The notes: generated by a model not told the origin, from the letters alone. 64,000 nt of DNA from a virus (IMGVR_UViG_3300010388_000214:31626-95625); one strand, 5' to 3'; numbered from the stretch's first letter, positions 49,501 through 58,723 are shown. Numbers and translations: made by a program.

Positions 49501-51440
49501 TGTCTTTCGGTGGAAGTATCTTCCCAACTGGTAGAGTAAGGATCTATTCAGAACCCAAGTATGAGAATGGTGAGATCAAGGCTGGTGCTGTAGCAAAGCA
49601 TGGACGTGGACAGTTTGGCACTGAGCCAAGAACACACGAGGCAGGACTATCTTCCTACTGGACATCTGCAAGCAATAAGGGTGCTTGCAAGATGGAGTCT
49701 TCATACCTGTTTAACCTTTCCACATCAATTCCAGTAACCTCTAAGACTGGTGCATCTGGCATTGTGGATTCCAAATACCACCCAGTTACCACGGGCATTA
49801 TTAAAAATAATATGTCGAGAAAAGATATATCTGAGAATGATCTTGGCGGAAACAGAATTATTGACGGTACAATTCAGTCGTCAGCTCTTATTCTTAACGG
49901 ACCAAGCTTTGAGGCATCTGAGAGTGCAATCAATTACTTATCTTATGTTCACAAGCCACTAGATAACAGATACAACCACTTTGGTAGCAGACTCAGAATT
50001 ATCGGCAAGCCAACTACATCGACTAACGGAAGTCAGCAACCAGTTGGTGCCATGACCTACCAGACAACCACAACAAAAGATTCATCAGACAAGCTTGCAG
50101 TTACTGGATCTTCTGGCGGTATTGCAATTATGCACGACAAGCTTACTAACCTTGGATACTACTTTGAAATAGTAGCATTAACAGAAAACAGTCTGACAGC
50201 ATACAACAATGCAAGCAGCAAGGTTTACAACATGTTTTTCTACAAGATTGAGCGTGGAGTAAAGGACCCAACAGACAACTTCCCATCTGGAGTTGAAGCA
50301 TTCCCAATCACACTCTGGGCAGGTCAAAGCTCAATCAATGTTGATGATGGTCAATTTGCTGGTCAATTTAAGAGAAGTGACGAAGACGTTCCAACCGTAT
50401 ACGACATTGGTGTTGAATATGTTCAAAAGCCAGACGGATCTCTTCAGTTCTACCTATTCTTGAACAACAAGGTAATCGCAAATATTACAGATACAAGCCC
50501 ACTCCCAGAACGAACAAGTGCTATGTCAGTATTCGTAAGAGGCAAGTCAAAGCTTATGTTTGAAAATGTTTATGCACTATCCCTAAAACAAACTTCTGAT
50601 AGTGTTCAGGCACTAGACTCTCCAGTAGAGTCTGTATTTGGATACGATAAGGAGCGTGCCAACGACTCTCTGTTTAAGTATTCAATTTCGGGTATGGTTA
50701 GAGACACGTACCTATCGGGTATAACCATGGCTGGTGATGTAAAGTACAATCTTTACTACGAAGAATTTGGAACAATTATGCGTGAGGTAGCCTACATGGA
50801 CGTTAAGTATGAAAAAGCATACCCTGCACTTTACGCAAAACTATTGCCAACATTTAGCTCTTACCAAAACTACGTTGTTTCTGGATTTATTGCAAGTCCT
50901 TACGGTGCCAAGTTCCTTATCTTCAACACCACCGATAGCGTTCTTGATCTTAACCTTGAATCGGGATCTGCTTATCTTAGAATTGGTGGAGTTGCCTTTA
51001 CAAGTCAGTCCGAGAATGTCCTGACTGTAGACGACTACTTTGCTAAGACAGCTAACCTGGCTGAGCAAGAGATTAACTCTAGCGGTGGTCTGCAAGCAAT
51101 AAAGAGTAAAGCAGACTATGCAAGTATTAGAAACAGTCGCTTGGTTTATGGCAAAAAAGAGTTTAATCTTAATGCAGCATACATCCAGAGCCAAGACGCA
51201 GCTGATGAAATGATGGGGTGGATGACCAGCAAGATGATGCAGCCAAGAAAGCTAATTGGCATCAAGGCATTCTCAAACCCAATGCTTCAGCTTGGAGATA
51301 TTGTTACAATTGATTATGTGGACGAAAGTGGAAACTACGCCGTGGCAAATCCTAGCGATAGATTTGTTGTTTACCACATTGACTATGCAAGAGAGACAAG
51401 CGGTCCAGAAATGAATGTTTACTTGAGTGAGGTGGTCTAG
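46536..51440 (+). CDS. Tail hub/baseplate protein (1,634 aa)
   Basis: It starts on the TAATG of the Dit-like gene. The protein is very long and beta-rich and includes repeats of the T-H-x-F-V-x-G-D-x-V pattern (ATHSFVVGDKVMIKDG, CNNSFVPGDIVTVTNF), a module that recurs in the next tail genes. Its C-terminal part (ADEMMGWMTSKMMQPRKLIG... VYLSEVV) resembles Tal/hub proteins. It probably forms the tail-tip hub. Confidence 0.8.
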   Translation: MFQNTTIAEKIKDSSTLHTQSQVIAEWNLNSFENIKKVGNYRYRPTVSSPTQANFGVIASTYDALDSLNAYTGATDSDIVVDGGYNENHIPQIFLSQDAKKTILYSLEDCFFRFRPRSGINKILYLPGKKINNSGRDMFRRPRYYASSPEDKFKYWTSYRKEAGETQEKFFISKIKVVNTPSVIATFTTSATHSFVVGDKVMIKDGTLQDFKFLPKTYTILSVPTSTTFTVSESAETYSELSGDIVGSGGLAITVTNNETADTVAYITRFSSERGISFPGVVSSVAANYIDDAAPFVVYENQIPANRLVVKMQTNVGQVNYGTFKDGATSYSDPFFGDANKTVPKTWKIQYLNGSNSWVDLQGNGSSLSLTEASVAADGYLQLAYGLIVPSQYVSSFIYAGRFASEAMLPSAAPEGYAYLIQSGTGIGTFHIMVSGDWETFTPVYGWQPESDAPTRLTNYITDLVSPDSFVSESATVYRELQYIKGLRVVVTSMNTPQSTFDLIELSPRIAVDLTDKTSGVDISKGSSDIGSSGLLVSGLVVSSGSLDIFDYDNAFGEYNDESILNIKNDSGVIQYSVATKNLQVKIFDILYDDDGIGYHIPIKTMYADGFPEASTRTREVSITLRDGFFYFESMTAPELLFSASSLSFIIASLMDSIGFTNYQFKRIDKKSDPIIPHFFVRPNVTIAEVLESLALSTQTAIFFDEYNNLTLMSKEYLMPEPADRSVDYVFYGSKDSQKSSDGIIKNQRNSNELANIVEISAKDEEIYNDGKITYSTRSVLKNYSSLKQANLSDADKTWKYQAALLWEVAPEEKTKPINDDGGNSSGYTLSSIPLSSQLTSTLPTTVLGIITAATLSQTTREISYTCNNSFVPGDIVTVTNFTNNIFNVEGFRVKRSTSTSFVVDSRYKESMSADISGVVRSGVTSTAICIKNNILDFGESVVWMGRHKGYFYANGEIIRYDAIEYSVSGIGLVWVTSPTEYKNYFGKMSFGGSIFPTGRVRIYSEPKYENGEIKAGAVAKHGRGQFGTEPRTHEAGLSSYWTSASNKGACKMESSYLFNLSTSIPVTSKTGASGIVDSKYHPVTTGIIKNNMSRKDISENDLGGNRIIDGTIQSSALILNGPSFEASESAINYLSYVHKPLDNRYNHFGSRLRIIGKPTTSTNGSQQPVGAMTYQTTTTKDSSDKLAVTGSSGGIAIMHDKLTNLGYYFEIVALTENSLTAYNNASSKVYNMFFYKIERGVKDPTDNFPSGVEAFPITLWAGQSSINVDDGQFAGQFKRSDEDVPTVYDIGVEYVQKPDGSLQFYLFLNNKVIANITDTSPLPERTSAMSVFVRGKSKLMFENVYALSLKQTSDSVQALDSPVESVFGYDKERANDSLFKYSISGMVRDTYLSGITMAGDVKYNLYYEEFGTIMREVAYMDVKYEKAYPALYAKLLPTFSSYQNYVVSGFIASPYGAKFLIFNTTDSVLDLNLESGSAYLRIGGVAFTSQSENVLTVDDYFAKTANLAEQEINSSGGLQAIKSKADYASIRNSRLVYGKKEFNLNAAYIQSQDAADEMMGWMTSKMMQPRKLIGIKAFSNPMLQLGDIVTIDYVDESGNYAVANPSDRFVVYHIDYARETSGPEMNVYLSEVV

Positions 51441-51442
51441 TC

Positions 51443-52303
51443 TTGGTTAAATCAATTAGACAAGCAGAAAACGATGCGGCGAAAAAGAAAGCCGCTCAAG
51501 CCCAGGCAGCAGCCAACGAACGTGCACTTCAAGAAAGAAACAGGGCGGCAGCAGCCGCAGCTGCAGCAGCAGCAGCAGAGCGTGCCGCACAGGCAAGAGC
51601 CAACGAACGTGCACTTCAAGAAAGAGCAAGAATTGCTGAGCAAGCCGCAGCAATGGAAAGAGCTAGAAAAGCTCAGTTAGCAGAAGATCGGGCAGCTCAC
51701 GCAAGACAGGAGGCACTAACAACTTCTCAACGAGCACCAGTTACAACCGTGTCTCCCCCAGCTCCAAAACCCACTCCTGCAGCAGCTCCTATTGCTCCTG
51801 CTCCACCGCCACCACCTCCACCGCCACCACCACCTCCAGTAAGTCCTGGAAACCAAAGCATTAAGATTGCTACGGCAGAACTGTTTATTAGTGGTGAAGA
51901 GACCGTAGATGGAGAGACCATGTTCGAGAGAACGTTCAGTGACATTGGTAGCTCAGAACTGCTGGAAATTACCAGAACAGATTCAATTGACGGTATTGAT
52001 CAGACATACCTGCCAATTACTGGTCTGGCAAACATGAACATGGAGTATCGTCCCGTGAAGATCATTGCCTTGCAGAACACTGACGCAGATTACTTTAAGC
52101 AGTTTTCTATTCCACTTAATAGGTACACACCTTCCGAGGGTACAGGACCAAACGGTGAAATTGTGTACATCGACACTAATCCTGCAAGTCCAACATACAA
52201 TGGTTTGGTTGTTAATACACTAAGCTTAAAGCCTCTAGAAAGGGTTGAGATCGAGTTTATCTCATTTGAAGAGATATTAAATGATACAATTATAGAGACA
52301 TGA
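51443..52303 (+). CDS. Ala-rich coiled-coil, polyproline minor tail protein (286 aa)
   Basis: It has a TTG start just after the hub gene. The N-terminus is a repetitive Ala/Arg/Glu coiled coil with a duplicated ANERALQER unit; the underlying 27-bp DNA repeat lies at about 51517 and 51601. A linker of PAP and twelve prolines follows. Residues 135-286 are a beta domain (ELFISGEETVDGETMFERTF). It is perhaps a rod-like stalk for a tail-tip part. Confidence 0.75.
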   Translation: MVKSIRQAENDAAKKKAAQAQAAANERALQERNRAAAAAAAAAAAERAAQARANERALQERARIAEQAAAMERARKAQLAEDRAAHARQEALTTSQRAPVTTVSPPAPKPTPAAAPIAPAPPPPPPPPPPPPVSPGNQSIKIATAELFISGEETVDGETMFERTFSDIGSSELLEITRTDSIDGIDQTYLPITGLANMNMEYRPVKIIALQNTDADYFKQFSIPLNRYTPSEGTGPNGEIVYIDTNPASPTYNGLVVNTLSLKPLERVEIEFISFEEILNDTIIET

Positions 52304-53952
52304 TTACTAACACTGGAAAATCTATCGTTATTAAATACCTGCTTGGTCAGGCACCATCTTATGCATCATATATTGCTGCAGGTTGTGGACCAAAACCAGT
52401 AGAGCAAATGAGCTTTACCGTTACAGCTAAGGCAATCGAGAGCAATATTGCACGACTTACTGTTTCTCCTCACAACATGCAGATAGGAGATTACATAACA
52501 GTTTCCGATGTAGACACAACTTTTAATGGCATTTACCAAATTTCTGCAAAAACTAGCACAACTGTGTCCTACTCTAAAACAGCAGCAAACGTTGGAACTT
52601 TTTCTAGCCCAATCTCTGTTTCTCCAAATGGAAAGGTTAGCAGAAATTATTCAAACAAACAGTCTCTTGACTTTGAAATGTTTAGAGTTCCTATTACATC
52701 ACGTGGATATGTACAGGAAGATGGAGTCTCTAAGGTTGTTCTTACGGCTAGCATCCCATCCTCCGATAGGTACGAAATCACAGAGCTAGGAATCTATTCT
52801 GCAGCATCCAACCCATCAGCACAGCTTTCAGATAGCAAGAACCTTTTTCTTTTTGTTAAGGGCGAAGGTTGGGAATACCACAATGAATCAGCATCGCTAG
52901 AAATTCCAACGGTAGTTAATAAGCTAGACCTTCAAACAGCAGGCTCTATCTACACAGGTACTGGCCTGGGTTCTGAGATCAATGGAACAGAAGGCACTCT
53001 GGCTCAGCTTGCAGCAAACTGCTTTGTTGCAGATGCGTCAAACAGCACATTTGATGCAGAGTTAAGAGTTGCAAGACAAGAGCGTAGCAGAAACCTGGGG
53101 CCAAGCATTTTTCTAAGGGGAAACTCTTCAGATCTAGTAAAAACAATAGCCATAGATTCAGTTTCCTATACTTCAACAACAGCAACATATACTACCGCTA
53201 AGACTCACGGATTGTTTGTTGGGGATGTAGTTACAACATCTGGTCTTTCTCCTTCTGGGTATAACGGAACCTTTACGGTAACTGGAGTAAATGCTGCCTC
53301 TAAAACTTTTACGGTTGCAAATACCACAAACGCATCAGTATCAGATGGCGTTGGAACAGTAGAGCTTCCAAGATTTTCTGCAGCTTCTGGTGCTCATATT
53401 CACGCAGCAAGCAATATTAATCTTACGCTAGATGAAAACTCCCCAACTGACGAATTGCACGCTGCCTTTTCTGTAGTGAGTGTAAGCTCAACATCAGATG
53501 GGGAATCTTTTGACGCTATTGGATCCGTTCGGGTAATGCTCAGATTTGCAAATAGTCACCAGACAGATCCAGCAATTACAGCGTTTGCACAGATGGATAT
53601 AGACTTGTCTTCAACTGATTACGATTTTGCAACCAATAGATATTTTGTAGCTACACAACAACTTCAAGACCTAAATCGTTACGGAAGCTTTACCTGGAGA
53701 GAAACATCTGTTGTCCTGGCCTATGCTTCTGTACTAGACACAAATGGTGATCCAATGGACGAGTATTATGTAGCTCTTGACGGACTTAGATTGGAAAACG
53801 TTTCATCATTTAATCCATTATATGGATTGACTGGGTACACTATTATTGAAAACTCTACTCAGGGAACGACTGGCACCTATCCAAAACCAATTATTAAGTT
53901 GCCAAACACTTCTAACTTTATTGAGTTTAGGTATTCTCTGGATGTGATCTAA
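52300..53952 (+). CDS. Minor tail protein (550 aa)
   Basis: It overlaps the previous gene by 4 bp (ATGA). It contains two modules of the H-N-x-Q-x-G-D-x-I-T type (PHNMQIGDYITVSDVDTTFN; KTHGLFVGDVVTTSGLSPSG) matching those in the neighbouring genes. The remainder is a beta-rich region ending in FIEFRYSLDVI. It is a probable tail-tip or baseplate protein. Confidence 0.75.
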   Translation: MITNTGKSIVIKYLLGQAPSYASYIAAGCGPKPVEQMSFTVTAKAIESNIARLTVSPHNMQIGDYITVSDVDTTFNGIYQISAKTSTTVSYSKTAANVGTFSSPISVSPNGKVSRNYSNKQSLDFEMFRVPITSRGYVQEDGVSKVVLTASIPSSDRYEITELGIYSAASNPSAQLSDSKNLFLFVKGEGWEYHNESASLEIPTVVNKLDLQTAGSIYTGTGLGSEINGTEGTLAQLAANCFVADASNSTFDAELRVARQERSRNLGPSIFLRGNSSDLVKTIAIDSVSYTSTTATYTTAKTHGLFVGDVVTTSGLSPSGYNGTFTVTGVNAASKTFTVANTTNASVSDGVGTVELPRFSAASGAHIHAASNINLTLDENSPTDELHAAFSVVSVSSTSDGESFDAIGSVRVMLRFANSHQTDPAITAFAQMDIDLSSTDYDFATNRYFVATQQLQDLNRYGSFTWRETSVVLAYASVLDTNGDPMDEYYVALDGLRLENVSSFNPLYGLTGYTIIENSTQGTTGTYPKPIIKLPNTSNFIEFRYSLDVI

Positions 53953-54737
53953 TGGCAATTCCTGACAACATTCAAAGTGTTACAATTCCTGCCAACAAGA
54001 TGCCGTACTCTACATCCGACGGTTTTTACTACGTAAGATATAGGGTTATTACAGAAAGCAAGGACATCTTTTCTACTTGGAGTCCAAAGTTTAAATTACC
54101 AGTGGTTCCAATTTCTTCAATTGTTGGAGAATCATATAGTCCAAACCTAAAGATTGTTACAGATACAAGCAACGTAAAACTTACGTGGGATTTACCAACA
54201 ACAATTAATTTGGAAAATTTTGACGTATACGTAAAGTGGTCAACTCAGGGTGCTGAGCCAACCCTTACTCAGTGGGGCAATATTGATTGGAAGTATGCAA
54301 CTGCGGTGCAAGGAAACAGTGTCTCAGTAAAGATTCCAGCTCAAACCAAAGAGTCTGTGATAACTGGAGTAACATATGACAGCACTACTGCCACCTACGA
54401 AACAACACAGTCACACAACCTTCAGCCAGGAGACAATGTAACCATTACTGGATTGTCTCCACACGGATATAATGGGGTATTTCAGGTAAGCACCGTGAAT
54501 GCTCCTGCTAAAAAGTTTACGGTTCTGAACGACACAAACGAAACGGTAACAGATAGTGGGGGCTTTGTGTCAATCAACACCAGATACTTTAGAATGTGGG
54601 TGCAGGTTCCAACTCAAAGCAAATTCCCAGGAACCGCAGCAAAACTTTTTGAAACAGACACCATCTTTATTAATCAGACAGACTCTATTGATGGTGGATC
54701 TCCAGAGCAACTAGTTATAGACGGCAATTTGCTGTGA
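53952..54737 (+). CDS. Minor tail protein with GD-type beta module (261 aa)
   Basis: It starts on the TAATG of the previous gene. One FnIII-like part (YVRYRVITESKD... LTWDLPTTINLENFDVYV) is followed by the SHNLQPGDNVTITGLSPHGY module, which is nearly the same as that of the 550-aa protein. Confidence 0.75.
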   Translation: MAIPDNIQSVTIPANKMPYSTSDGFYYVRYRVITESKDIFSTWSPKFKLPVVPISSIVGESYSPNLKIVTDTSNVKLTWDLPTTINLENFDVYVKWSTQGAEPTLTQWGNIDWKYATAVQGNSVSVKIPAQTKESVITGVTYDSTTATYETTQSHNLQPGDNVTITGLSPHGYNGVFQVSTVNAPAKKFTVLNDTNETVTDSGGFVSINTRYFRMWVQVPTQSKFPGTAAKLFETDTIFINQTDSIDGGSPEQLVIDGNLL

Positions 54738-54749
54738 TATAATTAGTCT

Positions 54750-55196
54750 ATGGCTATTCTACCTCTACCACAACGTGGTCAACCAATTGATTATGACTAC
54801 ATGTATCAGATCACAGAGGCCATTAACAAGGTCTCTACACAGCTTTCCGTTACCAATGCTGGTAACATTGTCGATATTGCTCCAGGTACACCAAGAAAGC
54901 AAGTACCAGTTGGGCAAACTATTATCGTTGCAAAAAAGCACAACCTAAACCTTACAACATCTTCTGCAGCCTCTGTGGACCGAGAGTTTGAGATCCTGTT
55001 TGATATGATGTTTGACTACCCCCCAGTAGTTACAGTAACTCCAAAGAGAAATGCAACAAGTAATGACAGTCAGGTTGACGTTCTAGTAATTACTTCTATC
55101 ACAACTACTGGCGTTAAGGGTGTAATTAACACAACTTCAACTGGTGTTCTTAACGTAGAGCTACAGATGATTGCTGTGGGAATCAAGAACTCCTAG
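54750..55196 (+). CDS. Small tail-region protein, unknown (148 aa)
   Basis: MAILPLPQRGQPIDYDYMYQ opens a mostly beta sequence (FDYPPVVTVTPKRNATSN). TATAAT (54738-54743) ends 6 nt before the ATG, so it is probably leaderless. It is the last structural gene before the replication module, perhaps a tail decoration protein. Confidence 0.7.
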   Translation: MAILPLPQRGQPIDYDYMYQITEAINKVSTQLSVTNAGNIVDIAPGTPRKQVPVGQTIIVAKKHNLNLTTSSAASVDREFEILFDMMFDYPPVVTVTPKRNATSNDSQVDVLVITSITTTGVKGVINTTSTGVLNVELQMIAVGIKNS

Positions 55197-55204
55197 GAGA
55201 CCAC

Positions 55205-55735
55205 GTGGCCTCATTTGATAGGGAAGCCTATAACTCTGCACCAGTAATTACTGGTAGCAAAAAGGTTTGGTTCTTAAACGGTGATCTAGTTAGATTGTAC
55301 CACCTGAATAGATCTAACGGCATTGTATCTGTTTACAATATTAATAAAGATAGAATCGAAAGCTGCCTTCTAGGAGACTTTAAAAAAACAAGAGAACGAG
55401 CATACACAGTTATGGAAACTTCTGTTTTGGTAAATAGACATAGAAAGCATATGCCACGACTTATGAAAGATGGAAAGATTCCGCTACCGACTGGGGCAGC
55501 GGTAGACAAAGAGCGTGGCTGGCAGATTAGATCTTACTACTCAGAATCGCAAGTTCACCAGATTCGTGATATACTTGCTACACACAACATTGGTAGACCA
55601 AGGAGAGACGGTCTCATCAATAATAATTCAACTCCCACTAAGCAGGAGTTGACAAGACGTATGGGAGATGGTATTCTTACATATACGAGGACTGAAGACG
55701 GACGGTTTGTCCCTATTTGGTCAGAATCTATCTAA
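55205..55735 (+). CDS. MerR-like DNA-binding protein (176 aa)
   Basis: A GTG start with SD TAGGAGA, 8 nt after the previous stop. The segment GWQIRSYYSESQVHQIRDIL, then IGRPRRDG, resembles the winged-helix part of MerR-type phage proteins, with a Lys/Arg-rich C-terminus (TPTKQELTRRMGDG). It probably acts as a regulator or DNA-binding accessory for replication or late transcription. Confidence 0.65.
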   Translation: MASFDREAYNSAPVITGSKKVWFLNGDLVRLYHLNRSNGIVSVYNINKDRIESCLLGDFKKTRERAYTVMETSVLVNRHRKHMPRLMKDGKIPLPTGAAVDKERGWQIRSYYSESQVHQIRDILATHNIGRPRRDGLINNNSTPTKQELTRRMGDGILTYTRTEDGRFVPIWSESI

Positions 55736-55752
55736 TGAGAGAGAGAAGCAAA

Positions 55753-55959
55753 ATGGAAAACGAACAGACTAAGGTGAACGTTACACTTGGTTATACACTT
55801 AACCTAGGTAACTTCCAGTCGCTTCGAATTGACCTGGGTGTAATTGACTCACGTCGTGATGGCGAAAGCATTGAGGATGCGTTTACTCGTGTCTATGGTT
55901 TCGTCGAGGGTAAACTAATTACCAAGATCAATGAAGCTAAAGCTGAAGTAGACGAGTAA
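55753..55959 (+). CDS. Small conserved protein near helicase (68 aa)
   Basis: The product (MENEQTKVNVTLGYTLNLGN... RVYGFVEGKLITKINEAKAE) matches a small family often next to phage helicase genes. No activity is known. ATG 55753 with a purine-rich leader is chosen. An alternative ATG at 55735 (TAATG overlap) would add six residues. Confidence 0.65.
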   Translation: MENEQTKVNVTLGYTLNLGNFQSLRIDLGVIDSRRDGESIEDAFTRVYGFVEGKLITKINEAKAEVDE

Positions 55960-56267
55960 TGGCTGAACGCAAAGACAGGATGGCTTTGCTCAGTAGATAC
56001 AGTAAGTTACATACTTTTCACTACGAAGAGAGGCCATCCTATAACATTAATGTTGAGCAGTGGGCAGCAGATGCCCTGATAGAGTCATACACTCTTCAGG
56101 GTTGTTATGACCTATTGTCTTACTATTTTGAGGCTAGCGAAAATCCTACATGGAAGTATTTCGCTAATTATGCAGATAAGATTATCGATGCTCGTGCACA
56201 GTATGAGAGAGACTTGCAGGAGCGAAAGGAACGTAGAAAATTGGCAAAGGAGTGGCTAAATGGCTAA
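55959..56267 (+). CDS. Helical protein upstream of helicase, unknown (102 aa)
   Basis: It starts on the TAATG of the previous gene. It is highly helical and basic at the end (QERKERRKLAKEWLNG), and it overlaps the helicase start by 8 bp. A helicase-loader role is suggested by position only. Confidence 0.6.
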   Translation: MAERKDRMALLSRYSKLHTFHYEERPSYNINVEQWAADALIESYTLQGCYDLLSYYFEASENPTWKYFANYADKIIDARAQYERDLQERKERRKLAKEWLNG

Positions 56268-57483
56268 TACAGAATCAAAATTAATTTCAGCGGTACTTGC
56301 CGACAAGCAGATTCACGTATTGCTACAAGCCAATGTGGATAAGATTTTAACTACCCACAATGATATTTGGACTTTTGTTCGTAACTATTTTGAGAACAAT
56401 GGAACCGTGCCACCTTCTGGTTTGGTTGTTGACAAGTTCCGTGACTTCGAGCCAGTAGCTGGGGTAGGTGCAACAAAGCACCACCTTGAAGAGCTGCAGG
56501 CAGAGTTCCTGAACGATAGTCTAAAAGATATTCTACGCAACGCCGCATCTGATGTTCAGGGTGGCAAGGGAGTGGAGGCACTAGAGGGTCTTATCTCAAA
56601 GACTTCTGAGCTTAAGAAAGATACTGCAATCATCCGTGATGTGGATGTGACGGACATTGAATCTGCAGTAGCTTACTATGAGAACGTGCAAAAGCAAAAT
56701 GCTCTAGGATCGATTGGTATCAAGACTGGCCTTCCAGGATTTGACAACTATCTTCCTGCTGGTATCATGCCAGGTCAGCTCGGTGTATTCCTAGCCTACC
56801 CAGGTATTGGTAAGTCATGGCTATCGCTTTACTTTGCGGTACAGGCATGGAAACAGGGCAAGTCACCACTCATTATCAGCCTTGAGATGTCGGAGACAGA
56901 GGTTCGTAACCGTGTATTCACAATCATGGGTGAAGGGCTTTGGTCACACCGCAACCTCAGTGCAGGAAACGTAGAGATAGACACTCTTCGTTCGTGGCAC
57001 AAGAAGCACGTTGAGGGAAAGCCAGAGTTCCACATTATCTCTAATGATAGTGGTGGAGAAGTTACCCCCTCAGTTATTCGTGGAAAGATTGATCAGTACA
57101 AGCCAGATCTAGTTATCGTAGACTACCTGCAGCTGATGTCACCAAACCAAAAGTCTGACAGCGAAGTTGTTCGTATGAAGAACTTGTCTCGTGAGTTAAA
57201 GCTTCTTGCTATCTCAGATGAAATTCCGATCATTGCAATTTCTTCTGCTACGCCAGATGACGTTAACAAGCTAGACACCGTTCCAACACTGGGGCAAACA
57301 TCCTGGTCACGCCAGATTGCATACGATGCTGACTGGGTAATGGCACTCGGTAGAGGCACAAATAGTGATATCATTGAATGTGTCTTTAGAAAGAACAGAA
57401 ACGGGTTCATGGGAGAGTTTTTAGTTCAGGCTGACTTTGATAAAGGTTACTACAAGTACAAGGACTATGAAGACAATAACTAG
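56260..57483 (+). CDS. dnaB: Replicative DnaB-type helicase (407 aa)
   Basis: RecA-fold helicase core: Walker A PGIGKS (residues 181-186) and Walker B LVIVDYLQL (Asp288), the typical DnaB Y-L-Q-L motif. The N-terminal 120 residues replace the usual longer DnaB N-domain. It unwinds the fork with the primase and polymerase encoded downstream. Confidence 0.93.
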   Translation: MANTESKLISAVLADKQIHVLLQANVDKILTTHNDIWTFVRNYFENNGTVPPSGLVVDKFRDFEPVAGVGATKHHLEELQAEFLNDSLKDILRNAASDVQGGKGVEALEGLISKTSELKKDTAIIRDVDVTDIESAVAYYENVQKQNALGSIGIKTGLPGFDNYLPAGIMPGQLGVFLAYPGIGKSWLSLYFAVQAWKQGKSPLIISLEMSETEVRNRVFTIMGEGLWSHRNLSAGNVEIDTLRSWHKKHVEGKPEFHIISNDSGGEVTPSVIRGKIDQYKPDLVIVDYLQLMSPNQKSDSEVVRMKNLSRELKLLAISDEIPIIAISSATPDDVNKLDTVPTLGQTSWSRQIAYDADWVMALGRGTNSDIIECVFRKNRNGFMGEFLVQADFDKGYYKYKDYEDNN

Positions 57484-57497
57484 TTATAATAGGTACT

Positions 57498-57824
57498 ATG
57501 AACAACATCCACCACAAGTCAATAAAAAGGTTCCATCTCGATGGTCACATCCTTGACGACTCTGCTTTTTGGAGACTAAAGGATCAGTATGTTCGGTTGC
57601 TCACAACCAATATGCGAATGTCGGGGTATGTACCAAGACTTGACATACAGCCAGATTTTACATTAGACTATAATCAGGAAAAGCAATATTTTGAATTTGA
57701 ACTATCATTATATGGAATATACTTAGGAAAGAAGCAAAGCCAATGGATCGACGGAGTAGAGGGAACACAAATAGTGTATACTCAGATGAACAAATCAAGA
57801 GAGTCCTCGCAGGTAGTGGAATAA
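57498..57824 (+). CDS. Small protein between helicase and primase, unknown (108 aa)
   Basis: It begins MNNIHHKSIKRFHLDGHILD. TATAAT (57485-57490) ends 7 nt before the ATG. Its last 82 bp overlap the primase frame, an unusually long overlap. No domain recognised. Confidence 0.6.
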   Translation: MNNIHHKSIKRFHLDGHILDDSAFWRLKDQYVRLLTTNMRMSGYVPRLDIQPDFTLDYNQEKQYFEFELSLYGIYLGKKQSQWIDGVEGTQIVYTQMNKSRESSQVVE

Positions 57825-58687
57825 ACATTGAGTCAGAAGTTACTTCGGACTACTTAATCTTCTGCCCATTTCATGGCAACCACAGAACCCCAGCTGGTGA
57901 AGTTGACAAGTCCAGCGGAATCTTCTTCTGCTTTTCCTGTCACAAGGCCTGTGATCTTATTGAATTAATTATGCACACCTCTGGTCGTACATATTTTGAG
58001 GCTGCTAGGTATATTAAGAGTAAAGAGTCTAATAGTACTATTGAGCAGGATATTGACAAGCAGCTCAATCAAGAGCCAGAGTTTGTAGAGTTTGACGAGT
58101 TCACGGTAAAGCGATTAAACAACGCAGCGTTGGAGTCTCCACGAGCAATTCGTTATTACCAGGGCAGATCAATTACAAAAGACTCTGTTCACAAGTTTCA
58201 GCTAGGGTACTCTGACAAGCGTGACATGATTACTATTCCAGTACACTCTCCAGATGGAATGTGTGTTGGCTTCGTAGGCCGTTCTGTGGAGGGTAAAGAG
58301 TTCAAGAATAGTCCTAAACTACCTAAAAGTAAAACACTATTCAATATTCACAGAGTAAAGACCTCTCGTCAGGTTTATGTCGTAGAGTCTTCGTTCGATG
58401 CAATTAGATTAGATCAGTGTGGTATGCCAGCAGTGGCTACCCTGGGTGCTAGTGTAAACAGCACACAAATAGACTTGCTTCAAAAGTACTTCAATGATAT
58501 TATTGTTATTGCTGACAACGATGAAGCTGGAAGTGGTATGAGAGACAGACTTGTAGAAAAGCTTGGACCTCGTGTTACCGTACTGCAACTAGATAAGCAG
58601 TACAAAGATATCGGTGACATGGATGATGAATCTATTAAGAACCTTCGGGTTGGATTTGACAACTCTATCGCCGCTATGCTAAACTAA
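57743..58687 (+). CDS. dnaG: DnaG-type primase, CHC2 zinc + Toprim (314 aa)
   Basis: Zinc finger CPFH (Cys41, His44) and CFSC (Cys63, Cys66). Toprim domain around 211-275, with Glu215 (VVESSFDA) and Asp258/Asp260 (ADNDEAGS). The central polymerase part is short (314 aa, against about 600 in bacterial DnaG). No in-frame ATG, GTG or TTG suitable for a later start was seen, so the 82-bp overlap is real or the initiation is unusual. Confidence 0.92.
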   Translation: MDRRSRGNTNSVYSDEQIKRVLAGSGINIESEVTSDYLIFCPFHGNHRTPAGEVDKSSGIFFCFSCHKACDLIELIMHTSGRTYFEAARYIKSKESNSTIEQDIDKQLNQEPEFVEFDEFTVKRLNNAALESPRAIRYYQGRSITKDSVHKFQLGYSDKRDMITIPVHSPDGMCVGFVGRSVEGKEFKNSPKLPKSKTLFNIHRVKTSRQVYVVESSFDAIRLDQCGMPAVATLGASVNSTQIDLLQKYFNDIIVIADNDEAGSGMRDRLVEKLGPRVTVLQLDKQYKDIGDMDDESIKNLRVGFDNSIAAMLN

Positions 58688-58723
58688 TATACCCACTAAG
58701 GGAAAATAACAAAGGAGAAACAA

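Noticed and set aside
57123-57410. Minus-strand 95-aa frame within the helicase gene
   Set aside because: Antisense shadow of a well-recognised DnaB core.
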